DNA from: Tubulanus polymorphus
Taxonomy: Eukaryota > Nemertea > Palaeonemertea > Tubulaniformes > Tubulanidae
DNA length: 64,000 nt
Direction of reading: 5' to 3'
Assembly (NCBI RefSeq): GCF_964204645.1
Contig: NC_134031.1
Location: forward strand, 7,051,001-7,115,000
Made by a program: the position numbers and the translations under genes. Below the pieces are notes generated by a model that searched no databases, was not told the DNA's origin, and worked only from the letters and a program-made list of their open reading frames with translations. Of this stretch, positions 1 to 9,765 are shown one piece after another (position 1 is the first letter of the stretch; each line of letters opens with the position of its first letter).

Positions 1-1415
1 GGCATGTGTAAATGCCTTTGTTTATATGAAGGTTCTTATATCAATGTTCTCTCAATGTTCACGTGTTTGATGCCATATTGATGGTCAGGCACAATCTGGT
101 AGATTTACACTTGACAGATCCCCGTTACAGTTTGTAGAGTACTTTGTTATGTTCTTTAGCTGTTTATGCAATCACGTGCAACGCCCTCTATAGTCAAATT
201 CAGGGGCAGAGAGGCCTGCTGGCTTTGGCCGGGCCAATGATTTTGCAGATGATCATCGTTTTATTGAAAACTAATTTGTGATCGGCTATGAAATAGTTGC
301 GTATAGAACATAATGATTCGTAACATTCATAAACGAAGTGACTAAATCGTCCGCAATTTGGTTGATGTTTGCCTGTGAACGGAATCTGTTGACGGACTAA
401 TGCCATACAGTGTGAATAGGTTCGAATCCCATATTATGCTTCGGGCGCAATTTATACCTACTTTGTGGTCTGTTCATAGTGTACAATCAGAGCTTCCAAC
501 TGTAATTTCCACTCATGCTACGTTATTGCCGTTGTTTAATTAAACCAAAAGTTTGAGCTTTGTTTCTGGCCGTGGAGAATAGAATACGGTACACGGAATT
601 TAGAGAATTGGACCACTACCCACGACTGAACCTCTAAGTGAAGATCGAAACAATACAGTAAACTTTTTTACGTTTGAAATTTATTTTATCAATAAGAAAA
701 ATGTGTAGCAAAATACATAAAAAACAACAACTGGAAAATAATCAAAATAAAAACGATTTACGTTGCTGAAAAGATTAGAAAATTCGAACCAAAATCAGTG
801 CGACTTATAATAAAAATAAACTGTAAATTATCATGTGAGTTATCATTTGACATCAACCGAAATCATTTTTTGTATCGGCTAATGATACGTTATTTCTCAT
901 AATCAGCTCAAATGATTCTTAATTTGTAAACTGCAATAAAATTTGAAATCAGTTCCTGCCAGGTCTGCAATTTTTATTGTACCTTCATGGCAAAAAGTAA
1001 TAGGGGAGATGTGGAAGAGTACAGAGCTATTCGTCCGTGCCCAATGCAGAGAACGGTACATGCGTAAACTGTCGGTCCACGTGTAGTTTGAGACAAAGAA
1101 ATATACCCCGACTTAGAAGTCCAACTTTGAATAAGCAACCGTTTTCTGAAAACTACTAATTCTCTCCTACGCGGAATATTAAATCAACATCTACAAATGC
1201 ATCTAAAGATACTGAAATAATTCGGTTTTATTTGTCTAGTCTAATACTCTAACCACAACTAAAGGACGGTTGACTGTTGTTTCTCGATTTCAAGCTGGGA
1301 ACAGGAGTCGGAATCGGGAAGTTGAAAGTAGGCCTACTGTGAGGCGAGGTCCGACTTAGAAAACTCTATACATTCAAAATTTCTTTGAATAATCATAACC
1401 CCCTGAGACAATGTG
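1..1415. other. Intergenic, no gene seen
   Basis: No convincing coding exon is visible; all open frames are short and unlike known families. Bases about 60-125 belong to a dispersed repeat with a 'GCCATATTGATGGTC' core that recurs near 25394-25510 and 37553-37670. A 33-bp segment within 348-385 is present as an exact inverted copy within 2254-2295. The motif GGTTCGAATCCC near 420 looks like a Pol III B box, but no A box is evident. Confidence 0.5.
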
Positions 1416-1565
1416 TCAATTTCTGAGGGGCCAGTTGCTCAAACGTTGGTTTAAGATAACCGGCGGATAAATACCATAGCAACAATGATATTTCAATTGT
1501 CACTATGTCAACTATCCACGGGTTAGCTGTAACCAACTTTTGAGCAACTGGCCCGAGAAATTGGT
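1416..1565. mobile_element. Foldback MITE, palindromic over its whole length
   Basis: The left end (CAATTTCTGAGGGGCCAGTT...) is mirrored by the right end (...AACTGGCCCGAGAAATTG), and the pairing continues inward. GGTTTAAGATAACC pairs with GGTTAGCTGTAACC, and CATAGCAACAATGATAT with TTCAATTGTCACTATG. The whole 150 bp can therefore fold as one imperfect hairpin. It has no coding capacity. The GGGCCAGTTGC end resembles the ends of the elements at 60076-60223 and 15483-15765. Confidence 0.7.
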
Positions 1566-2434
1566 GGTACATGTACATTGGTAGTGGAGTTAATCATTCC
1601 GCGAAAGTGAACACGGGCACGTAGCACGACAAATCTAAAATGAAATATCACAAAACAACCTTTTAAGAAACATTCAAACTCGCCTGAATTATTATTTGGA
1701 TGATTTATCAACATAATGACAGTTTTAAATTACCATAAATGCTAGTTAGCCTAAAATTTCGTTTATCGTACCGAAGGTACGTTCGGTAAATCTTTCCAGA
1801 TTCGTTCTAACTTATGATAGCTGAAATCACAGGAAGAAATTATTTAGAAATTATTCAAGATATTTCCTGCAAGTTAATATTTTTGTGCCCAAAAAGGTCA
1901 AAGAAATTCTGAAAGACATCGCTACTTTTCAGCTGCACCAAAGTATACGGTGCCAACCTGACTTGAACGAAAGGCTGAATCCAAGAACATGTCTATCTCA
2001 CTTTTGAGCCCAAACGTCTACTTTTACTTAGTAGCCACTTGAGAACAATAAGCAATTAACGATATCAGCTTCCTTTCCAGTAGTATACATTTCAAAACAG
2101 TCACTCTGAAATAGTATTCCTTTCAATTCAGTTGGTTTTCTATAGTGGCTGTTTCAAGAGTCTACTATTGAAAAGTGACCATTTTGAAACATCTGGTTTC
2201 TACTGCTGCGTGGTGAATGTTGAACCTGGTACTATCATTCACGGTACCGCTTCATTCCGTTCACAGGCAAACATCAACCAAATTGCAAATCGTCCTGAAT
2301 TATGATACGGGAAAACTATAGTCTCAAATAGCCCCGGATTCTCGAAATGCAACTATTAAAAACAAGAACATTTCCCGCGAGTAACGCCTCGTGCCTTCGG
2401 CCGGGCCGGCCCTGCTGAAATGCATGTTTTTCAT

Positions 2435-3532
2435 TCATATCCGGACGTGGACGGTTTTACATTTCTGCATCGTCAACCGAACAACAGCAAGTCTGAATTT
2501 ACTATTAGACAAACAATAGACTAAAAAGTTCATACATGAATCTACCACAGTTAAACCGATGGCGATTTTTCGCCGAACATTCAGCGTGTCCGAATGATTT
2601 AAATTACCTATGGGGGTATACATGAAACCAAAACCAGCGTAAGACATTCTTTCAATAAATACCAAACATTCGAATGCGACAAATACAACAACAAGAGCAA
2701 ACGACATTCGCAATGCACGTAACTCTAACGTGTTGGAAGTTTGATTCTTTATTGCTGAACTTCTACCAATTCGTGAAAATTTGATCACAATCAGAGCCAT
2801 AATCAAAATGACGTTTACGCTGACAAGCGCGACCATAGGAGCGATGATACTTGATACTGCACCCCACCAGCCTTCTACATGAATCTTCCAAAAATGAATT
2901 ATCTGGTAGTAAGCCACAAACCTATCTTGCTTTAGTGTAAATAAGTAGTGAATACAACCCTGCGGCACAAGAATTTGGACCGGAATAAACGACGGAAGGA
3001 AAAAACAAAAACTGAAAACATTTATCAATAATATGATACAATTCACTACTTTTCGTGTCCAGAACAATCTCGATTTTAACGGGAAAATTGAAACCACAAG
3101 TCTTTCTAAACTGATAAGAATAACGCACCAGTTTCTTGTCAGTTGAAACATATAAAACGGTCCTAAGGCAATTTGTATAAATTCCCAGCCAAAGAACCAA
3201 TCATCTAGACGAAAAATGATATCCCCAAAATGTATATAGAGGTGAATTGCGCGTAGAGGGTACATGACGAACACACTTGACGAATAACATATGTCGAAAA
3301 TAGCGAGAACTTTGAGTAAATAGTAAACATCCTTGTTCATCTTTTCAAGGCTAAAATTGTTATGATGTTCAAAGTGATGCCCAATATAGTGACGGGTCCG
3401 TAAAAGAAAATGTAGATATAAACGCTGATTTGATAAGCCAAGCGGATTGGCCGCGTAGCCCGAGCCCAATGGCAACCGATAGACCACACTTGTTGTAGTT
3501 GACAGAACTGTACTGTTTGAATAGCTCATCAT
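2435..3532 (-). pseudogene. Rhodopsin-like GPCR (peptide-receptor type), TM1 out of frame
   Basis: A single-exon, 365-codon frame reads as a class A receptor. The N-tail has an N-glycosylation site (NST, residue 6). TM2 is near residues 66-95 (YYLLKVLAIFD). TM3 ends in LISLERL, an ERL variant of DRY. TM4, a long second extracellular loop, TM5, TM6 and a TM7 with NFLVYCLSN in place of NPxxY follow. The layout and the ER-V-S-IFPLKSR stretch after TM3 recall the lineage-expanded FMRFamide-receptor-like group of lophotrochozoans, but the ligand cannot be inferred. Oddity: where TM1 belongs (residues about 32-62) this frame is polar and His-rich, while the next minus-strand frame reads a proper TM1 (FYGPVTILGITLNIITIL then ALKR). 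Returning to the main frame needs one extra base in the A run at about 3341-3346. Two compensating shifts about 100 bp apart suggest a recent pseudogene; assembly error is the alternative. Confidence 0.7.
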
Positions 3533-4478
3533 TCGTCTAGCAGCTCCTCACGCCAATGTCAACGACAGGAGTGTAAAATATCATCTCTAAACTTCCAGGC
3601 GTCAGTACACACCCATTTTCAGTAGCAGGTGGCAATTTGCACACTAGTATTTCGTCTTATCCCGAGGTCCTATTTTGACTCAGAAATCAGTTGCACAGTC
3701 AGAGAGCTTTCTGTGGCTAACCTAACAACAAGATCAGTCTAACCACTTTTGGTCTAACAGTCAAACAAAGCAATAGTCACTGATGGGTCCTCAAATAAAG
3801 TATGTAGTTCATATCTTCAAACTTCACAGATCTATGTGCATGTGTTTGTTTGATAATGTAAGAGGCGTGGATCCCATGTTCGAAATACTAAATCACGCTG
3901 TTTGATATTTTAATTGCAGCGTTTCTGCGGCCATCAAGTTTTCCACTCGTGGCGAGTGATGATCCACCAGGTGTCGCTAGTGTGCAGTAGAGACAAGATC
4001 ATACTTTTAGGGATCATTTCTATAGTATGTATCGCTAGGACATCCTAAAGCCGAAACCTGTCGCGACACGGAGTCGTACGCCAAGACTAGATTTACTATG
4101 GTAGCTGATTCGGGCCATGTAAAAATAAAACCACAAATAGTGCAAATTCTATTTTACCTAAACAGTGTTTTAGGGTCATTCTCAAGAAACGCCGCATAGA
4201 TATGGATCTACTGATAACTGATTCACAAAAGTAGAAAATCACTTACTTTTGTTGAATTCAGATTCGCACTTCCAAGCGCGTTTGCGGCATATATGGTTTG
4301 TCATACTTTCGATCGATGGTTTTCGTATGAGATTCCGAAAACATGCCTTTTTTTGCAAAAAAATCTTGTCGGTCAACGAAAATATTAGTCTAAAATATTC
4401 ATGAGATTTTTGTAAAATCCGCAAAGGGGTCGAGAGAATATGTAAAAATTTTTTTTTCGTCCTCCACGAAAACGCGCA
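3533..4478. other. Intergenic, nothing recognised
   Basis: Upstream flank of the minus-strand GPCR. I see no splice-bounded exon, RNA gene or clear repeat here. Confidence 0.4.
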
Positions 4479-4588
4479 AAAACAAATATGACCGCACAAA
4501 AACAAATATTACCGCGCAAAAACAAACTTTTAACGCGCAAAAACGAAATAATCGGTTTTTGCGCACTAAAAGTTTGTTTTTGCGCGGT
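4479..4588. repeat. Tandem CGCGCAAAAACAAA units ending in a long hairpin
   Basis: Three to four copies of a unit close to CGCGCAAAAACAAA run through 4479-4545. Bases 4511-4588 form a near-perfect inverted repeat: ACCGCGCAAAAACAAAC... pairs with ...GTTTGTTTTTGCGCGGT. The arms are about 35 bp with a 7-base A/T loop. No coding content. It could be a hairpin end of a mobile element or a replication-slippage product. Confidence 0.75.
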
Positions 4589-5165
4589 TCAAAATTTCTG
4601 GTCGAAAGCACCGTTTGTTTTCAAAAATCGTGGTCATATTTTACTTCAGATTTTGCCGATTTTTTCGGAATAATCGAACGATTTAACAATCTCAAATCTT
4701 TCTCAAATCACACAGTCTAACGCAGATATTCGTTTTCTTTCAGAATAATCTTACTTGAAGCGGATTGGATTATCAATAACTAAGTTACGAACTGTTGAAG
4801 TGACATACCTATCGACCGATCTGACGGAGAGTTGGCTCCCTTGTTTTGTTATATATAGTACCTAAGATACTGGGGTCAAAAAATTTTTTTGTCAGGTCCC
4901 TGTGGCGTGGTCACCTGTTGAGTCAAGCGCAAAGCGCGAGCGAGTGGTTGACTCGCAATTTTTAGAATTGATTATTATGAATATGAAGAATTGTTTTCTA
5001 TGTTGTTGATGTAATCTGATAGATCCTAAGTGATCATGTACCATAATTGCTTAGTACTGGAAATTCTTTTCAGAGGACACTGTGATGATTGGATAATGCG
5101 GGATAATTCTCAGGGCTTATACTGCAGTAGAACCTCGTTATAACGACCTCGGATTATCGGTTATT

Positions 5166-5828
5166 TACTAAACCAGGAAGAAAGACACTAAATATTTGGA
5201 TGGATTTATGAAAGCTGTAGGTACTGGAGTGTGTAATGGGTAGTGTAGTGTGATCTTCGTGCATTTGTGGCCAGCACACAGATCACATTGTTCATTGGGG
5301 TTTGGTCCAGGACTCACGAGATTTTCAACAACACGGAAGTTACGTGTAATAAATGATGACTTGAATTGCATGACTACCTACCACCCCTCATTATTGTTGG
5401 AAAACTAAACGTTCCGCACTGACTAAAAATTAGTAATAACATTTTAGAAATGGCCAGAATTTTAACTTAGGTTCTATCTCATTTTTATTTTACAATTGCG
5501 ATTGGTATAATATTTTTTAAACAGCCGTTAAGGCTTCATGTTTCGTCTGCAATTCACTGCAAATAGTTACGCAACTACGCACATTTCAGTGTTTTCGGCA
5601 GCTGTACACTCAATCGGCACCGTTCGTGACTAGCTTCACTGCGGAATTATCATAAATTAGCATCGTCATATCACATCATAAACTTATATTGTGCCTTAAA
5701 ACCCTAACAGCCGAAATAATTGAAATGCACACACGATTTCTATCATCGAAAATTGAGAGAGTGGCCATGTTTGTGTTCTGCTGCTTCGCGTAAATACCGC
5801 GCGGTGGCGCAACCGCGCGGAGTGGGGC
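5166..5828 (-). repeat. Gene-start-like duplicated segment, minus copy
   Basis: Read on the minus strand, this matches 60232-60887 almost base for base. The matched span is 656 bp in both copies (here 5173-5828). It starts in a GC-rich block (CCCCACTCCG...ACCGCGCGG), then has ATG GCC ACT CTC. Further on, a 67-codon frame at 5371-5168 reads MQFKSSFITRNFRVVEN, then PGPNPNEQCDLCAGHKC. The twin differs by about four residues and keeps the frame open. The basic, hydrophobic first peptide followed by a CxxC segment faintly recalls the N-terminus of mitochondrial ribosomal protein S18A, but this is a weak impression. Against the twin, about 31 bp are missing after CTTCCTGG before TTTAGTAAA resumes. 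Probably a promoter plus 5' gene fragment copied elsewhere. Confidence 0.65.
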
Positions 5829-6346
5829 TATAGACTGGTTGCCGGTCTCTACCTTCAGTTAGAGACCGGTTGATCCCATCCTCCATTTTACATTTTCGAT
5901 GCATGTCAAACATGTCAATATCGAGTTACTTCCGGGTTAAAATGGCGTCTCATCGAATAAGCGAAACTAGGAGTAATATCAAAATCGCACTGGAATGATT
6001 GATTACAGTAAATCAGCTGATTATCTAAGAATAATAAATGTAAACAACAAAGAAAAGGAAATTTAAAGACCGAAGAAAAGGCATAAAAGGCAAGTATCGA
6101 AATAATCCGCTGATATTTACTCGGAATTCAAACCGACAACTGAATTGATACTTATTCATTTTGTAGGTAAGAAAAAGGGCTCAGCTGCGATAGTCATTCT
6201 GAAGGAACTTGGCCGAAGGGGGACATGCTTTCTTAATCAACCGTATGTGAAATATATTCAGTGAATTGTTGTGTTTATGATGTGAAAATCACTAAAGTCT
6301 GAATAAAGTTTACAATTGTTCAACTCCTTGTCAGTGTTTTGTGAGA
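5829..6346 (+). other. Possible small plus-strand gene or promoter, weak
   Basis: An ETS-like ACTTCCGGG site (5928-5936) lies just before ATGGCGTCT at 5942, a layout common in housekeeping genes, but that frame stops after 18 codons. Further on, AAAAG|GCAAGT could be a GC-type donor. TTTTGTAG|GTAAGAAAAAG near 6166 could be an acceptor leading to a lysine-rich tail that ends at a TGA near 6264. An AATAAA follows at about 6302. No single spliced frame from the ATG to the tail is established and no family is recognised. Confidence 0.2.
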
Positions 6347-6790
6347 TCAGATATTTGGATCCACCGCAGCATCTCCACTTATATTCTCGATACAGAAAGT
6401 GAGTTGGGTCAGGCTTGGGTAAGACCAATAATTCAGATCATCTTGATATTCGCAATATTTTCCTCTCCTCATGGACCATAGATGATTTTTGCTAATAAAT
6501 TGAGTATAAAATCCATCAAGAAAAACTCTTTTTTTCTGCCATTCTATATTTATTGTCCACTTCTTGTACACAATCTTATTCAATATACAGATAGCCTGAC
6601 AAGACGATACGTATTTTGTGACATTGCAAATTGTGTGACAACAGAATGACACTGATATCTCGTACTTTACTCGAATCACAAAGACCAAGTCTTGACCAGA
6701 CAGTAGGCTAAATCCATGCTCGCTCGTGTAGTTATTCATAAATTCCAGCTCTTTAAACCCCATCACTGTATCAGAATCAAGGAGTTTCAT
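6347..6790 (-). CDS. Uncharacterised 147-codon open frame
   Basis: The frame starts MKLLDSDTVMGF and stays open, with no stop, for about 20 further codons upstream of that Met. That is long for such AT-rich sequence. It has no signal peptide and no repeated motif. Cysteines cluster in the middle (FCCHTIC, SSCQAIC), and the C-terminal third is rich in aromatic residues (LWSMRRGKYCEY, NYWSYP). No family is recognised. It may be an internal or last exon of a minus-strand gene, but no compatible acceptor or minus-strand poly(A) signal was found. Chance openness is a real alternative. Confidence 0.25.
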   Translation of the reverse strand: MKLLDSDTVMGFKELEFMNNYTSEHGFSLLSGQDLVFVIRVKYEISVSFCCHTICNVTKYVSSCQAICILNKIVYKKWTINIEWQKKRVFLDGFYTQFISKNHLWSMRRGKYCEYQDDLNYWSYPSLTQLTFCIENISGDAAVDPNI

Positions 6791-7312
6791 CGTTATTTGG
6801 AATCTAATTTCATGGCGATTAGTACTGGATTCGTTAATCGCTTTGATTCGTGATTGACGTTAATTTCTGAAATTGAATCAATATGCATATCACCAACAAT
6901 TAAACCTGGATTGACTTTTCAATTCATGTTTCATCCGTTTTTCAAACTTACCATGATTCAACGACAATTCATTCTGTGCACGTTGAGCTCATTCAATTTA
7001 AGACGTATAACTTCTAATTCTTAAGAAATCCTGCGTTGTATCTCAGAAAATCTTCATCAGAACACACACAATGACCTACAATAGACAATCAACAGAATAT
7101 TTGTAAATAAGTATTCATTTAATGTTCACAAGTTTTAAAAGACATTGTCATTGAAGTGAAGTAAGTGGAGTTACCTGTCAATATAATATATTCATCACCC
7201 TGAAATCGACTGCTCCAGTGTCACATTCAGAATAAACAATCAATCTTCTTAAGTGAACAGACAAATTGCCGGTGTCGTGGCCTCTGCTGCATGGCTGGTT
7301 CAATTCAGTACG

Positions 7313-7620
7313 TCAGTCAGTGGGGATTGGTTTTTCCACTTCAAGTTCGTTGTTGTTGTCGATTGACGACCGTTCCTTTGAGCAGGGTAGATTTTGACGG
7401 CGCTGTAACGGAGACATCATGAATTGTATATCGATATTTTCGAAGCCACACGGAGTACAGGTGCCCGCAGAAGCGTTACCTGATAGTTTTGGTCGAGTCT
7501 CTTTCTTCATTTGTGAAAAAATCGACTTTAAAGCGGTCCATGGAACGTAAATTGAGACACTCTGGAGGCGGCCATGTTACATTGTTCACGTGATGAAATA
7601 CTGAAATCTGATTGGATCCG
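7313..7620 (-). other. Possible minus-strand gene start (CCAAT plus 65-codon frame)
   Basis: A minus-strand CCAAT box (7611-7615) precedes a short ATG GCC GCC frame, then ATG AAG AAA at 7510 opening a 65-codon hydrophilic frame with a GTCTPCGFENI stretch. The layout is promoter-like. No family match and no convincing splice donor was found. Confidence 0.2.
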
Positions 7621-7734
7621 TATATTCCGCGGAAGATGGCGGACGGGTTAAACCTGTCATATTCTGACTGCGAATGCAGGTGGCGCAGAATTGGACAGGC
7701 GACCAGTCTAAGTGGGGCTAAAAAACGATTTCGA

Positions 7735-8885
7735 AATTTATGTTTGGTGATCAAGAGTTAGAGGTAGTTGAAGATTATGTTTATCTCGGAGTAAAATTTA
7801 ATTGGAATGGTAACTTTGCTAAGGCAAAAAAGTATCTTTACGATAAAGCTATGAGAGCTATGTTTTCGATCGTTCAAAAAGGCAGACGTTTGAAATTGCC
7901 CATAGATGTTATGTTTAAATTATTTAATATGTGTGTTGCTCCAATAGCCATGTATGGGTGTGAGATCTGGGGATACGAAAATCTTGATTTATTAGAAAAT
8001 ATTCATTGCTTCTTCTGTAAAATCTTAATGAAAGTGACGAAATATTCTCGCAACTTACAAGTTTTATCAGAGCTAGGACGTTATCCTTTGAATCTGGATG
8101 TTAGACGCAGGATGATTAACTTTTAGGTTAAAACAGTATCTGGAAAGCAAACCAAACTTAATTCAATACTTTATAAAATATCTTTCAATTTATTTTTAAG
8201 GGATAAATTTAAGAGTAATAAAGAAAACCTTTGATGACTGTGGTTTGTCCTGCATTTGGACGCAGCAATTCATGACTAACAGTAAATCTTTTTCATAACG
8301 AATAAAACAGATACTCCGTGACCAGCACCTTCAAGAAACTGTATCTGCCATAAATACTTATCCGATATACACTAACTTTAGGCAATATAAAAATGATATT
8401 AGGTTAGAGAAGTATATAATAGAACTTGGTGATGACTTAGGAACTAGTTTATTTGAATTTAGGGTCGGGTCCTATGTTTTACCTGTGAACAAATTTTCAA
8501 ACCTTCATTTAGACAGAGCCGATAGAATATGCCCCACTTGTAATACTTTAGGTGACGAATCCCATTTTCTGTTTGACTGTACCTTACTTAACGAACCCCG
8601 CAAAAACTATTTGAATTTGAATACCTTTAATACCCTTGATATTCTGAAAAACCCAACGGTCAAATTAGGAAAATTCATTAAGACCGGCTTAGATGTATAT
8701 AGATCCCTCCAATAGTATATATAGTATTGTAAATAGTTGATGTATATATATTTTGTTACGTTTTCATTCTCTAAATGTTAATCACTTCAATGTTGTTTTG
8801 TAAATATTTGTATATACATGTGTAATAGTTTTCCTCCATATACCATGGAAATGGTTGGAGTAATCGTAATCGTAATCGTAATCGG
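7735..8885 (+). mobile_element. 5'-truncated, decayed CR1-like LINE (3' part of ORF2 and 3' end)
   Basis: Only the post-catalytic part of a reverse transcriptase ORF2 remains. The 'YLG' block and the MYGCEIWGY motif are at 7740-8126; the frame then meets TAG where TGG is expected (INF-W-V). It runs on to about 8234 and shifts. The zinc-knuckle tail ICPTCNTLGDESHFLFDC is readable at 8485-8715. The 3' end carries a roughly 170-bp untranslated tail finishing in tandem GTAATC units (8861-8882), with no poly(A), as in CR1/L2-type elements. It is related to, but clearly a different lineage from, the intact LINE at 46372-51151. A solo copy of the same 3' tail lies at 34116-34236 on the other strand. 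Confidence 0.85.
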
Positions 8886-9068
8886 GCCGAAACGTCTTGA
8901 ATTTCCACCCAAATAGGACAACGTTGATAATATGTTATTGGATATACGTAACAAACTATCGGTTGTATATAAGAACAGATTTGCTGGTCCCTTGAAGTTC
9001 GCTGTACCGAAGTTCTGCTGAGTTGCTAATCGGTTTATTTAACTAATGTAAGTTTTTGATTGAAGTTT

Positions 9069-9129
9069 GAAATGAATGAATGGATGAATGAATGAATGAA
9101 TGAATGAATGAATGAATGAATGAATGAAT
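9069..9129. repeat. (GAAT)n microsatellite
   Basis: About 14 near-perfect GAAT/TGAA units in tandem. Confidence 0.95.
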
Positions 9130-9674
9130 GTTTTCATGATATTCAATGTAGTTTTTGTTTTTTTTTTCAACTGTGGAATTAAAGGCTGCTATCGGATTTG
9201 TTTCATAGTCGTTTCTTTTTTAAGTGCTCGTTTAACGTTTTCGTGTCCAGCTGCGCGCACCTCCCGTGCTTTGTTGTACGATAGCCTCGTCGTGTTGTTC
9301 GTCGTTCACTTCTCAATATTGAATCAACTAAACTCTTAGTGGAGTGAGGAAGACACTTCGTACACTGCTAAGATCGCGGAATATTCTTATGGCCGGCGCT
9401 CCTCCAACTTTTGAAATCGGGACTCGGATGGGCAGTCGAGTCTGTTGGACAGCCCTCCCCCGCCAGCATCGGCCTAAAGGCCGATCGAAACCATGGATGT
9501 TTGCCGTTCTATTGAGACAAACAGGCGATACTCTTTGGAGGTTTCTTAAACGCTTGAGACAATATAAATCAGTTTTAATCCCACCATACATAAAATCAAA
9601 AGAGTTTAAACGCAATTTAAGGACTGAAGAGACCACCATCACATGTGAATAAAATGATTACGGGGATAAGACAT

Positions 9675-9714
9675 ACACGTACACGTACACGTACACGTAC
9701 ACGTACACGTACAT
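9675..9714. repeat. (ACACGT)n microsatellite
   Basis: Six to seven ACACGT units, grading into ACATAT/CATATA repeats up to about 9765. Confidence 0.9.
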
Positions 9715-9765
9715 ATACATACCGCATATACATACGCATATACATTGACATTTACATATACATAT

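Noticed and set aside
9328-9652. Two overlapping ~100-codon frames on opposite strands
   Set aside because: Mirror openness on both strands, no recognisable motif and no splice context; sits between microsatellites.
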